A model generated the notes under the pieces. That model was given only the letters and a program-made list of their open reading frames with translations. It had not been told where the DNA came from and made no database searches. From contig CM056576.1 in assembly GCA_029721435.1 (NCBI GenBank), positions 112,262,666 to 112,326,665 on the forward strand: a stretch of 64,000 nucleotides of DNA, in the 5' to 3' direction. This stretch comes from Gymnothorax reevesii. Taxonomy: Eukaryota > Chordata > Actinopteri > Anguilliformes > Muraenidae. Of this stretch, positions 11,051 through 22,742 are shown in pieces (position 1 is the first letter of the stretch; every line of letters starts with the position of its first letter). A program made the position numbers and the translations under genes.

Positions 11051-11920
11051 TCTGCAGGGTAAGTTAATGCGTATTTCAACAAACAATTTTGGAGAGTCCA
11101 AATTTCACTGCGTTCCTCACACACTGTTGCTCATATAGCCAGAAATAAATAGTTTTTATGTTATGACTGTGACAATGTGATTTATTCTTGATTGATAAAG
11201 CCTCTGAATACCAAATTTTTCCAACTTTATGGGCAACAGTATATATTCTCGTCTGCATCTCCAAACCCGTTGACGTCCATCGTTAAGGTACCGAGTGATT
11301 CTACACTTGTCAGTAAACAGGACTCTGGACCAGTCTTGGAGTTTTCACCTTCATGGGCTCATGCCCACTTCAGATGGTTGTGGTGATGCCTGGCTGTTAA
11401 GGGTGTCACATGCAATGGATGTCTAGCATACAATCCAAAGAGGTGAAGCAAATTATGGATCTTCTGACGAGATACCCTTGTGTGCCTGACTGCCCTTAGA
11501 CATGCTTGAAGCTTGGTCGTGTTGGCAGTGCGATGTCTGAGGCTCTAGATGCGGACATACTGGTCATCATTCCTGTTGGTAACATGTGGAGCAGCACTGT
11601 GTGGTCATTCGTGAACTGTTCTTGTTGCCTGATGTTTGGATAACAAGTCTGCTGATGACACTTTGTGACACACGAAGTTCCCGAGCGCTGTCAACCGACC
11701 TACTTCCTGTTTGAATGCGCACAAACACCAGCTGGAGCTGTTCTTTGCTGAGCTGTCTTTTGTGTACCATGACAACGCTTTTGCGAAGTAATGCCAATCT
11801 CAAGTTATCTTATGCCTCTCATTGGCCACAAAAGTAGATTTTACACACTCACCACTCCCATTGTTTGTCTGTGATTGTTTTGGTGATTGTTGGTGTTTTG
11901 ACTCCATGCTGTTATCCCAG

Positions 11921-12417
11921 CAGCCATACCACTATTGAAGCAGCCATACCACTATTTGATCTGCTCCAGTCGCGTGGCTGAAGCTAAGCAGGTGCGGGCT
12001 TAGTTAGTACTTTGATGGGAGACCACTGGGGAAAACTAAGTTGCTGCTGGAAGGGGTGTTGGTGGGCCAGTAGGTTGCAAGCTTCTCACTGGTGGAGTAA
12101 TCCCCAATGCCCCAGTGCAGTGATGGGGACACTGAAGGAGATGCCATCTTTCGGATAAGACGTTAAACCGGGGTCCTAACTCACTGTGGTCATTAAAGAT
12201 TCTATGACATTTTTTGGCGAGTGTTGGGGGTTCCCCGGTGTCATGGCGAAATTCCCAACTTGGCTCTTTCGACCTGCCACCTAATCATCCCCTGATCTAA
12301 TTGGCTGTGCAACTTATTCTCTCCCTCCCCACCTCAACCCCCAGGGCTCCGTTGAAAAAGCGATTTCAATCTCAATGGGACTTCACTGGTTATATAAAGG
12401 TTAAATAAATCCCTGCC
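11921..12417 (+). repeat. 5S-rRNA-derived SINE
   Basis: 11941-12025 is clearly 5S rRNA-like: GCCATACCAC at the start, then AAGCTAAGCAGG, TGCGGGC and TTAGTACTTTGATGGGAGACC, the pol III internal control region. The body is the common fish segment with CAGTGATGGGGACACTG, TTTCGGATAAGACGTTAAACC and GGTTCCCCGGTGTC, ending in TTAAATAAAT. This is the layout of SINE3-type elements. It is not a functional 5S gene because only the 5' part of 5S is present. The first 18 bases occur twice in tandem (11921 and 11941). Confidence 0.85.
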
Positions 12418-12620
12418 AGAGGTGGTTGCACTAAGTACTGAATGAAGGATGGCAATAATTATGAAACCTAAATTTTGTACATCTTTATTTTTTATTAAAT
12501 GATTGTTATGATTTTGGTTGTTTCCACCAAAACATTAATGAAGTAAAGTATTTCATATATGTTGGTATATTCTGTTTCCCTAATTATATTAATTATATTA
12601 TAGTTAATTCATTGTAATTA

Positions 12621-12623
<3 letters not shown>

Positions 12624-12698
<75 letters not shown>
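12624..12698. repeat. (AT)n microsatellite
   Basis: Roughly 37 TA units with one interruption (ATCTAT), followed by a poly(T) run. It lies in the 5' leader of the Tc1-like element. Confidence 0.95.
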
Positions 12699-12700
<2 letters not shown>

Positions 12701-12929
12701 TTTTTTTTTTTTCTTGTAGTGTTTGTGTGTTGCCAGTCAGGGGTGCTGGTATTTTTGGTGACCACTGTATATATAAAGCCTTGTTGGTCTAGATCAGCCT
12801 GCCTTCACCACTGTTATGTCATGTTATATTAGCCCAATATAACATTTTTGAGTTCATAAAACATAAAATTTAATTTAATTTGTCAAAAGAAAATTTATCA
12901 AGGTATACTTCTCCCTCTTGGCCCATGCC

Positions 12930-13000
12930 TTTTTTTTTTTTTTTTTGATGGGCTTCAGCACCCCTATTGCCCAAGGCTAGAGAGGGATGGATGGATGAAT
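12930..13000 (+). repeat. SINE 3' tail fragment
   Basis: GGGCTTCAGCACCCCTATTGCCC followed by GGATGGATGGATGAATGG resembles the 3' tail of the common fish SINE family also seen at 591 and 5035. Confidence 0.5.
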
Positions 13001-14545
13001 GGAGTTTCTTTAAAAAAGGCTACTTTGGGCTGGGGGGTGGGGTGAGTTGAAGCTACTTGGGAAGCTTGATCACATCAATGCAGTCCAGTCTACTCACAGT
13101 ATGTTCAAAATCTGTTTCTTCAAATTCACTCTTTTATGGCATTAAATGTCTCCCAATTTTTATTTATTTATTTATGCATTTATTTATTTATTTTGACACA
13201 GCAGGCCTTTGAAGGCAAAGCACGTGTTTCCCCTACTATTTTAATATTACTGTACAATGTTGTGCTTGAATGGTTTTCTTCATTCAGTCATAAATGTTGA
13301 GTATAATCTGTTTTTGGCTCCACTTTAACCAGCTTAATGTTTCTATAAATGTTTTGCATTGCTGCTGCAGTTTTTAATTGTAACGTGTCCCATGTACAGT
13401 ATCTATTTCTACAATTTTGATCACCAAATTTAAGGTGGAGAAAGAAGTGAGTCTCACACAAGCGAGCGACACAGAAAAGACACATGCACAGAAACACTTC
13501 TTTTGTCTGGGACAAGATTGCCATGTTTGACTCAACATATGCATTTTCCCTTGGTGATACTTATAATTTTTTTGGGCGTCATTTTACCCTTAAGTAATTT
13601 CATCATATTGGCAATTATTTCCTTATGTCTTAGTGAAAGGTTGAGGTCTTTTTTTTTAAACATTCTGCGAATAAGGATGAGCTGTGGAACAAAATTCTCT
13701 GAACGTAATCTTTGTAATATCCCAGTGCTCCCCAGAGTTTTCCTAGTGAGGCATTATAAGTGAATAGTTTGGAGGTCATCATTTCCGAATACCTTTTTTT
13801 CACTGACTTTTCATATGGAAGATTGCGCCCGCCTCTATTTCCTTTCTTTCTCCAGGAAATTGTTCCCATTCGCTTAACAGTGTAACACCGGCAGTATGTA
13901 GTCACAGCATGCTTACTAAGTCCCAGTAGGGGGTTGGGGTCATGAATCCTTAGAATTTGTTGCTTCTTGTAACTTGCTGGTCCCATCCATCTGAGACTGG
14001 AGAGAGAAGAGAGCCGCTGACGCTAAAAGCGTGGGAACTTTCCCTGCACTTGGCCTTTGCGGATGGGGAAAACTGTGTGTCTCTGACCTTGTGCAGCAGA
14101 CATGAGTACATCAGTTGAATGACACTCTTTACAGCTCAAACAGATGTTTGGTTTCTGAATGAAAGTTTCTAAAGCTAAGTGCAAAAGGTAGAAATTTCTC
14201 CTAGGACAAATATGGCCGTCAATCACGTTCCCCTCGACAACCGCAAGTCCAGATCTTTTGAAGTAGGCTTTGCCAGTTCTCGGTAAATATATGGGGTTTT
14301 AAGAGCAAGATGGTTCAAAGAGCAGAGCCACTCAATCCTGCTACCCTCCGTAAATTTAATGTCAGATGATTCTCCCCTTCAAATGAATTTTAATCTAACT
14401 TCTAACTTGCACGAGGTCGAAGAAATTGAATTTAATAGTGTAGTACAGTACTTGTTTTTACTTAAATAAATGTCATAATGGGTTGTTTTTGTTGTTATAT
14501 TTTTCACCGCATTATTTAATTTCCAGTCAAATGTACAGAAGGCAA
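13001..14545. other. Intergenic, nothing recognised
   Basis: A TTTA-rich patch lies at 13158-13192. The longest open frame (13630-13986, minus, 118 codons) matches no family I recognise and shows no domain pattern. Confidence 0.4.
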
Positions 14546-14549
14546 ATTA

Positions 14550-15065
14550 ACTGTCGGTTTGAAAACATACAACGTAGGGCGTTAAAATACAACTAAGGCC
14601 ACGCCTCCAGCTCGCCAGCCTACTAGGACCCTGCAGCAGCCTTCACTAATCATTCAATTATCATTTGTCACTTTCTAACTACCACTCCACTCTGTGCTCT
14701 CATTACCACTGATAGGCAGCAGTGGTATTTAATCTGTCAAGCCTGTGTAATCCCTAGCCTGGTGACATTGCTGTCTGTTTAGATTCATTTACCTGTGTAT
14801 ACTTGTATTTAACACTAAACTAATATCCGTGCTGTTGCCAGCACATTTTGTTATAAAATTTAAGGAACATCGATTCTATTTATTTCACTCTACATTGTGT
14901 GTTTGTTACTTTCCCACAGTGGGCTTTGTGTGGAATCTCAGCTCCCCTTTTATTTTCTTCAGCACCATTTCTGTCAACTGCAGTGCAGTATCATAATAAA
15001 TTCTTATCTATTCAATCCTGCGCCTGAGCCCAGTCCTCCGTTTCCCGTCCGCTGGATGAAACGTT
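14550..15065 (+). repeat. LTR-like block, possible solo LTR
   Basis: The stretch resembles the fish Gypsy-type LTR layout: CT-rich promoter-like text, ACCTGTGTATACTTGTATTTAAC, AATAAATTC near 14996, and an end with GAGCCCAGTCCTCCGTTTCCCG. Boundaries are uncertain and no target duplication was confirmed. Confidence 0.35.
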
Positions 15066-16184
15066 ACAATAACAAACTATTTTATGCAAATGCTCAGATC
15101 ACAGCTGATCTACACTGCGTATCCAAAGGCATGTAGCCACTCCTAGGTCTAGGGCTGTAATGGTGAGAAATGACATTTCAGATGATTCTGTCAGTTTGAC
15201 GAAGGTTCTTTCTAATTTTAGCATGACATTGGCTCCAGAGAAAGGTCTATAAATGGTTCACAAATATCTATGTGGATGAACTTTACTGGCCAGCAGAGCC
15301 TTGACTTTTCAGCCCTGATCTCAGCTCCATTAAACACTGATGGTATCTATTAGAAGGCTGACTTTTCTGTGTAAGAAGACAGTGAGGTCTGTTACAGCAG
15401 GAGTGGGGAATCAAATTAATGGCCATAATTTTGAGACCACATACAGGAGGAGTAGGGCTCCGCTTACCTATGGCCAATTTGAGAATGGCCACAACTGCGG
15501 CATTAGCACATAATTATATACCTGGAGAGGCATCACAAGCATTTAGTATCGACGATGAATTAATTTACACAAAATATGTGGCAATGACGGCTAGATCACA
15601 TGCAACATGGCTGTAATATCGAGTTCCTGCTGGGCAGTGATTCAAATATTTCATCTGTCTGCTTGAGCACAAGCACTCTAATCCAAGTTTCCAAATTTGT
15701 GTGGGCTATGATGCAAATATGCAGCTGCTTAAAACGTATTGACTTGATGTGAAGAGATAAAGTCGAGAAGAACTCTGCCTTTGGGCCCTTAACCTTCAAA
15801 TTGCTCCAGGGGCTTCAACCCTGTTTGTATCTGTTCCTCCTCACTGGCATTTCTCCCAGGGTGTCCTAGAAAAAGATAAACATCAAGTCAATGGAACTCT
15901 TCCTGATTAAATTAAGGTTAAAAAATTGCACACATTGCCAAAATCAAGTTTCAAATTGTTTTTATTTCCATGAACGCAATTATAATTAGAATTAGCTCTC
16001 ATATCAAAATACTGTGTGTGAAAATGCCATCTTGTAAATCATCAGAAATACATTTTAATCAAAATTTCAGTTCTTTGATGTACTGTATTTTTGTGTAAGT
16101 AAATCATATTTATACCTAAGATGCCAATGATTAATTTTTGATACATGGACGATGTTATGACCATCTTTAAGGTTTACAACCTCA
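15066..16184. other. Intergenic, nothing recognised
   Basis: Short frames only. A palindrome-like pair of phrases near 15280-15500 gives no clear element. Confidence 0.4.
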
Positions 16185-16960
16185 ATTCCCGATGAATTGG
16201 GACATTGTCTAAAATGCAAGTAAAAACAGCAAGCGGCAATTAGCAAATCCCTTCCAGCCTATATTCAACTGAGAAAAGGAAAAAAAATAAGTATTGTTAA
16301 TTAATCAACAATATCATTTTTTGAAAACAACAGCTCTTTTGGAAGGTGATGTTTGCAACACGTTACAGGGAAGTTGGGACAGGTGCATGTTCACAACTGT
16401 GCTACATCATCTCTCCTTTTAATGATGTCTTAATAATGATGGCTGTTATAGAACTGGAAACTAATTGTTGGAGACTCTTAAAATGGACTTTGTTCCCACA
16501 CTTGCTTGATGTCAGACTTCACTTGGTCAATAGTCAGGGGCCTCCACTGTCATATTTTCTGCTTCATAATCTGCCGCACGTTTTTAATTTGAGGCAGGTG
16601 GGGGCTGAGGGCAGTACCCACACTCTGAGGCTATAAAGCCACGTTGTTCTAGTTCATGCAGCCTGTGGCTTTGTGTTATCTGGCGGGAACAAGGAGGGGT
16701 GTCCATAAGAATGGCAACGTCTGGAAGGCACATATTTTGTTCCAAATTTGCATGTATTCTCTTGTCCTCACAGATGCTGATGCTGTCTCAGACTGATTGA
16801 CTCTGGGACATGTCGCTGATAACAGCTGGGATGGTTCCTCTCTTCAGCTCTGAAAAAATGAAGACCGTTATTTCAAAAAACAATTTAACGGACTTGTTGG
16901 ACCACAGCAGTCTATTCCACTTCCTGGTTGGTCCATTTCAGATGAGTTAGATCCCTGAGA
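16185..16960 (-). pseudogene. Decayed Tc1/mariner copy of the 1319 and 27681 family
   Basis: The left end CAACCTCAATTCCCGATGAATTGGGACATTG matches the family terminal repeat. Diverged family text follows, including CTTGCTTGATGTCAGACTTCA, TCAGGGGCCTCCACTGTC and AAAACAATTTAACGGACTTGTTGGACCACAG, which encode the transposase on the minus strand. Many indels have destroyed the frame. Confidence 0.7.
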
Positions 16961-18888
16961 AATTAATGACGCGGATATATGGTGCTGACACTAGAATGTT
17001 CTTACATGCTAATATTCCCATGTTGTGCCGCTGACTTTGTGTTTTCTTGTTTAAAGCAGAGTTAGTACAGTATAGGTCAGCAGATACCGCCTAATTCCCA
17101 CGAGACGTCTCGTGTATCTCTCGCGGGTTTCTCGCGATAATCTCCTCTTTATGTCGCGTGCTATTATCAACCTCGTACTCTGCCGAGACAAGCCTCGCAG
17201 TAGGCCGGCCGCTGAACCTACACACGTATGCCTAGAGCCGGTCAAATGCGCAACGTAATGTAGTCCGAATTAGACCAAGCACTGTTGTTCCTGAGAATTA
17301 CTTTTTCTTTGCAGATTTAATAGATATAATACGTTGTTGCGTTGTTGTTGGTACTCACTAATCACTAATCTGTGAAAATTGAGGGTGGGCTGAAGAAGAG
17401 TATACGATATCCAGCAGCTGTTGAAGAATCACTTTGAAAATCTCAGTATACATGTACTGCTGGTCTGAATAAAACATTATGTGCTACATATATGTAGATA
17501 TTAATTTTGCATTTATTTCAGCCCGTGTACTGTTTCATCATTTCATTAGTTCATGTGGAAGAGGGAGATGACTCATATTATGTTTGCTGTTTAATAGCCT
17601 TTTGTTTGACAATGTTGGTTTATTCTTAAACATTTATACTGTAAATGCACCATAGAATTTTTTCTGTGCACATCTCATTGTGTCATAAATAAAGCAACAA
17701 ATCTATTGATTTACATGTCAAGTTATATTTAAAGCGACGCCTTGTTGCAATATCCTGAAAACGACAGAGCTCACATTCCATGTCATTTTTCCTTCAATTG
17801 GAATTGGTTAAGTGTACAGTAATTCTTAGTTTGATATTTGTTTGGCGTATAGATTTCGCCTTTGAATGTACAGTTTGATGGATTTAGTTTGAATGGATAT
17901 CCTTCTTCTGCGATCAGACAGTCTCTTATGTGCGACGGCATTTCTTGATTTTCATACAGAGACATTATAGGCTACACACTCTTTAATAAGGGGAAATGAG
18001 AGGCATCTTCTCTACTGACATCTTGCTTAGTGAATAATAATTTTGCTCATTACGTACATTGCTCATTACAATCCTTTAGCTAAGAGCACAGCGAACATTT
18101 TGTCATGGCAATTTTATGCAGGGTCACAACATTTCTTTCCGACCAGGGCTGCATTCACTTTCGACCAAGATCTTGTATTGACAAGAGAGTCAAACTAATC
18201 CATAATGCCCTCTCACATCCCAAAGACTTTCACTTGGTTAATGACCAGGACTCAGAACTCACCCCTACAAGAGTGGAAATGATTACCCATGCTCATGAAT
18301 TCACGCTTTCGCAGTTAGAGCCTAATGAATCTTGGCATTGCCATCCTGCAATACGCCTAAGATATGAGGGATTTAAAAAATCTTGGATGGGATAACCTGG
18401 TTATTCCGTATACTCAGGTAGTGTCCTTTGCAGTCCATACTTCTAGCTCTCTAACAAATTAATGTTGTTTTTCGTAACTAACCTCTCTAACAAGTGGGTT
18501 TCTTGTGGTCTCGCAGCTGTTTAGTCCCAATCTTGCAAGTTACGTTGCACTGCGCTTGTGGAAATGCTCTTACTTTCACAATTAAACATGGCCATGAGTT
18601 CTACTGATGATATTTTTGATGAGACTTCACCTAGCATTTTTATGGCCTCTGATCACAATAATTTGTGATTTTTTTTTTCTGACCCATTTATTCCATGAAG
18701 TTGATGTTTCACCACAATCCTTCCTGTTAAGAACTTGGCAGAGGGGGAGCCCATTGCAGGACCAACAACCTCATGATGATGATGAGGACAACTGGAAGAG
18801 GGATTGGAGAACCTACTGTACCTAATAATTTAGTCACTAATAATTTAGCTCTTAGGAAGGGACACCAGGGAGGAAACCTTGAATCTAA
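16961..18888. other. Intergenic, nothing recognised
   Basis: 17080-17250 is GC-richer with TCTCGC/CGCGAG-type short repeats. The rest is AT-rich with chance frames. No gene supported. Confidence 0.4.
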
Positions 18889-19719
18889 AACTAGGTTAAT
18901 ACCGTCGGAGGCGACGGCTGGGGGTATATCCCCGAACATCCCTAATCCTCCAATTCCCCAATCTTTGAATAGGCCTTGAATAGACTTTCATTTGAACTTA
19001 ATTTCAGGTCAATCGGACAAATGGTTCTGAAGATATGGCCAAAATGGTAATTTTCCATCTCAAAGCGCCACCTGGTGGCAAAATATTGAACCATACAGGT
19101 ATGATATCATCATGTGACACATTGTGAGGTCATGACCTTGCAGTTGCACATAGTTTCATGTCAATTGGACGAATAGTTCCAAAGATATGGCAAAAATGGT
19201 GAATTTTATGTGAAAAAGCTCCACCTTATGTCAAAATTTTGAACCAAGCAGGTAAAATGTCATCGTGGGACACATCCTCAGGTCATGACCTTTCATTGGC
19301 ACTTGATTTGAGGTCAATCGGACAAATATTTCCAGAGATATGATAAAAACAATGATTTTTTTCCGTTTTTGGCCCCTGGTGGCCAATCTAGAAATTGTAA
19401 ATAGTCCAAAATCGAATCAGTTCTTCCTCTTTATGATACTTACTTATATGCAAAACTTGGAATTTCTAATTGAAATATTACTGAAGTTATCGCGTTAACA
19501 CGTAAATCAGTTTTTGGCCCCTGGCGGCCAATCTAGAAATTGTAAATTGTCCAAAATCTAATCAGTTCTTCCTCTTTATGATAGTTACCTATATGGAAAA
19601 CTTGAAATTTCTAATTGAAATATTACTGAAGTTATCGTGTAACACGTAGTGCGGTGGCGGCGGCGGTCAGACCAGAAGCATAATACCCCGGAACGCTATT
19701 CGGCATTCGAGGATATAAT
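18889..19719. repeat. Hairpin-ended repeat family A, copy 2 (long form)
   Basis: Same start (ACCGTCGGAGGCGACGGC) and end (CGGCATTCGAGGATATAAT) as copy 1. The interior has two tandem series. A ~153-bp unit starts near 19002, 19154 and 19308 (TTTCAGGTCAATCGGACAAA...CATGACCTT). A ~145-bp unit starts near 19381 and 19526 (GGCCAATCTAGAAATTGTAAAT). It ends in a GCGGTGGCGGCGGCGG tract before the closing hairpin. Confidence 0.75.
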
Positions 19720-19845
19720 AAGAGGTTAGAATCAGCCCTACTAGTAAGATAACCCAACCCTGATGAAGACCCACAACCTTCAGCGCACATACAGCACAAT
19801 CAATGGCTATTACTGATCACAGCAAGGAAATAATGAGTCAATCAA

Positions 19846-20070
19846 TCAGTTAACAAGAACAACCCGCATCAATGCCGGAACAGGGGAAGAACCAATTAAG
19901 CTGACAGATGGATTGTGACATTTCCAGGTTTTAGCAATACATTGGACAGTTCTTAACCCAATTCCTGTGATTTCAGCAGTCTCCTTATTTGTTTTCTTTT
20001 CTTGATACAGTTTAATAAATTGCACCCCTTGAAATATAGTAACATCTCTTCCACAACCATGTTCTGACAT
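19846..20070 (-). pseudogene. Tc1-like transposase N-terminal fragment
   Basis: The minus strand starts MSEHGCGRDVTIFQG and has a helix-turn-helix pattern (NKETAEITGIGLRTVQCIAKTW) typical of the first DNA-binding subdomain of Tc1 transposases. The frame then runs into unrelated residues and stops after 74 codons. No catalytic domain follows. Confidence 0.75.
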
Positions 20071-20159
20071 CAGTCATGGTCAAAGGAATTGTTGCCAGCA
20101 GAAACATAAATCACTGTAATAATGATTCAATCATAGGCCCTTAAGTATTTGCTTTTTTT

Positions 20160-22742
20160 TAAAAATCCAAACAGCAATTTATTTTGGCCAGGCGGCGTAT
20201 ACTCTGCATTTACCTTCATGTGTTAATAATTACACTGTTAAAGACCTTACAGATGTTAGCAATTTGTCTCTGCCACAGGAAAGTAAACAAACATTTAGTT
20301 GAAGCCAACTAAGGACAAATGCTGATTGGACTCCAGGTTTAAAAGTGGTGGACACAAATACTCTAATCTGATGCCTATGTTTACAGAACAAAAATTAGCA
20401 TAAGATAACCTAGCTGTTCTCCTCCCTTGGAATATTTTCCCCTCTATATAATTCTTTTAGAGTCCACATAATCAGCAGGGCTGGTGCTTTCTCCGAATTC
20501 TCAGTGGAGTAATTAAATTCCTTTTGAGGATGTTTATCAAGAATTCACCAGTCAATTTTCACACACATGCACGCAGGCACGCACACAAATTGTAAATACA
20601 TTGGTTTTCCAAGCCAAGGCTAATGCATAAACTGAGTTCCACACCCGCAAAACATGGTGATTTTTTTTTTTACCATAGGTTTTCTCATAGAACAGGCTCT
20701 AGGTTTTTATTGACCATAAACAAATAAGAATGAGCCTGTAATTGACTGTTGCAGGATGGGGGATGGGCTGATGTTTGGTGCAATCAAGGGGAGGAGATGA
20801 TAAATAATAAATATCAATGCAACTTGAATGGAGTGTCCCTGGGGATGGTTGTGGCCTTCAACAATAACACAGTGTTTTTGCCATCGCTGTTGCCTTTGTT
20901 CGTTTGAATATATTCAACATTTTCCTTAGCGCCTGACATCAGGACAATCCCTGATCATCTTCATGGCCTTGGAAATTAGCAGTCTTTGCCATGTTTCCCC
21001 CTCAATACATTTCTCTTAATTCGATTTTAAATCACGTTGGCATACTTCACAAACTTACAATGGATTGTCAGGTTTGTTCCTGCCTTTCGACCTTAGTAAG
21101 CTGGATAGGCTGCAGCTCCCTGGCGACCCTTGCGAGGCAGAAGCAATAGGGGATCATACACAAGTGGGTGTGCCATATGAAAGTCATGAAACAAGCTCAG
21201 TAAATTTTGGGCTTGTTGTTTGCTATGTGATGCCAGATGTGACAATAACAACGTCACTCCGCTGACAATGTCACCGTTTATAGCATTTAACCACTAGCTG
21301 AGAGGCATTGTCGGTTATATCTGACGTCACATGCTGAATAAGGATGTGTTATTTCACCCTTTACAAAGCATGACATTTGCTTATGTATGATTTATGAAGA
21401 CATTATGTCGCATTTAAGAAGGCTTAATGCATGTTGTATAAAGCCTTTATGAGCAACTCTTCATATAAAGTGTGACCTAAGTTTGATTTGTCCCTGTCCC
21501 AACTAGCTAGAAAAGTAGGAAGAAATCTACTTAGAGCAGAAACTGCTGTGTTTACACAAAAATTAAGCCTCTTTACTAAGTAAATTCAAAAATGCACTGA
21601 TTTCATGGACATTAACTAGTTGTCTCATAGTCAACAAACTCAGGCTAGTACGCCAGAGTTTGATGACACCATGGCTATCTTGGAAGGAGTTTTTTTTTTT
21701 TTTTTTGTATTTGTATATTTACGCATTTAAGAATATTATTTTGCTATTAGTACAAATTGTACATATTGGACTGTTATCATCATTGCCTTACTTTACATGA
21801 GTATATTTTGTTAAAGATAGAAAATTGGACCAGTCCAGAACTCTCATCAAGCGTCTGGATTCTGATTTCCTTTTCACGTAGCAATAATTTCGACTCACTG
21901 GATTTTTTTCCCAAGTGCATTCTTTGTCTTTTCTGAATAATATTGCACTCTTGGCCACTCAATTTAAAAAAAATAAATAAATATAAAAAATGAACTATAG
22001 AGTAATAAAGCAGACTTTTAATTAAAGCAAACAGTTTAACGTGTAATCCATTCTTCTAAAATTAAATAAGAGGCCAGCAGATGGCCTCCATAAATAAACT
22101 GATTTATGTAAGCGAGTTCTCTACTGTGGGAAGATCAAATTCATTTGCCTCTTGCTCAGTCCACCACAGCTTTCTCACAACCATAAGTGTTTTGATTGTC
22201 TGGTTGAGAGTTGATTGTTCATCTTCAAGTTTTGCCTGGTGGAATTCACAAATGTACGCAAGACCTGCCACGATCAGTGAAGTGGACTGTGGACCCCCTT
22301 TCTGTCACACATCATGCATGGCAACCCCAGAACCCTGCATCTAGTGACATTTATCAACCTTGAGTTGAATATTGAAAGTTCCTCTTGGATTCTGCCTGTG
22401 GTCCTGTATACTGACTAGTGTGTTAAAAAAGAATTTGCCAAGCTGATGATAGCTGGGATGGACTTGGTGTAAAATGTAATTACCTTGGATCTTAGTTCAG
22501 TGGACTGAAGCAAAAACTGCTCTTTATTGTTTTTCATGGCTATTGATAACAGAAACAAAGTAAAATGCTGACAGATGTAATCTACTAAAATTATGCAATG
22601 GCATGTATCCCTTTTTGCCTCAGTTGTGAGCTCATACTCCTTATATTCCAGTTGTGCTCCAAAATCACGAATCAAGCGTTGCCCGTGGATCACATTAATT
22701 TACAGCTGAGAGCCACAAGATTTAAATGAGGTGTATTATTAC
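20160..22742. other. Intergenic, mostly unrecognised
   Basis: 21065-21160 has a weak SINE-tail resemblance (GCCTTTCGACCTTAGTAAGCTGGATAGGCTGCAGCTCCCTGGCGACCC). Otherwise there are only chance frames, including 22081-22344 (+, 87 codons), with no recognisable domain. Confidence 0.4.

Larger units (their letters stand above)
11230..12770 (-). pseudogene. Tc1-like element with broken transposase, split by a 5S SINE
   Basis: At 11567-11803 the minus strand encodes the N-terminal helix-turn-helix of a Tc1-type transposase (MVHKRQLSKEQL, IQTGSRSVDSARELRVSQSV). 11240-11566 continues in shifted frames with recognisable pieces, including HHNHLKWAHEP-like text followed by a TLTSMGLEMQTRIYT-like stretch. 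The transposon end, TTTTTGGTGACCACTGTA, is at 12752-12770, preceded by the family's 5' leader. Between leader and gene sits the SINE at 11921-12417. The 3' half with the later catalytic residues and the other terminal repeat are missing, so this copy is dead. Confidence 0.75.

Noticed and set aside
11981..12025. 5S rRNA gene
   Set aside because: Only the 5' part and internal promoter of 5S are present, fused to a SINE body; diverged from functional 5S.
13630..13986. 118-codon minus-strand frame
   Set aside because: No recognised domain and no promoter or exon structure; kept as unexplained rather than called a gene.
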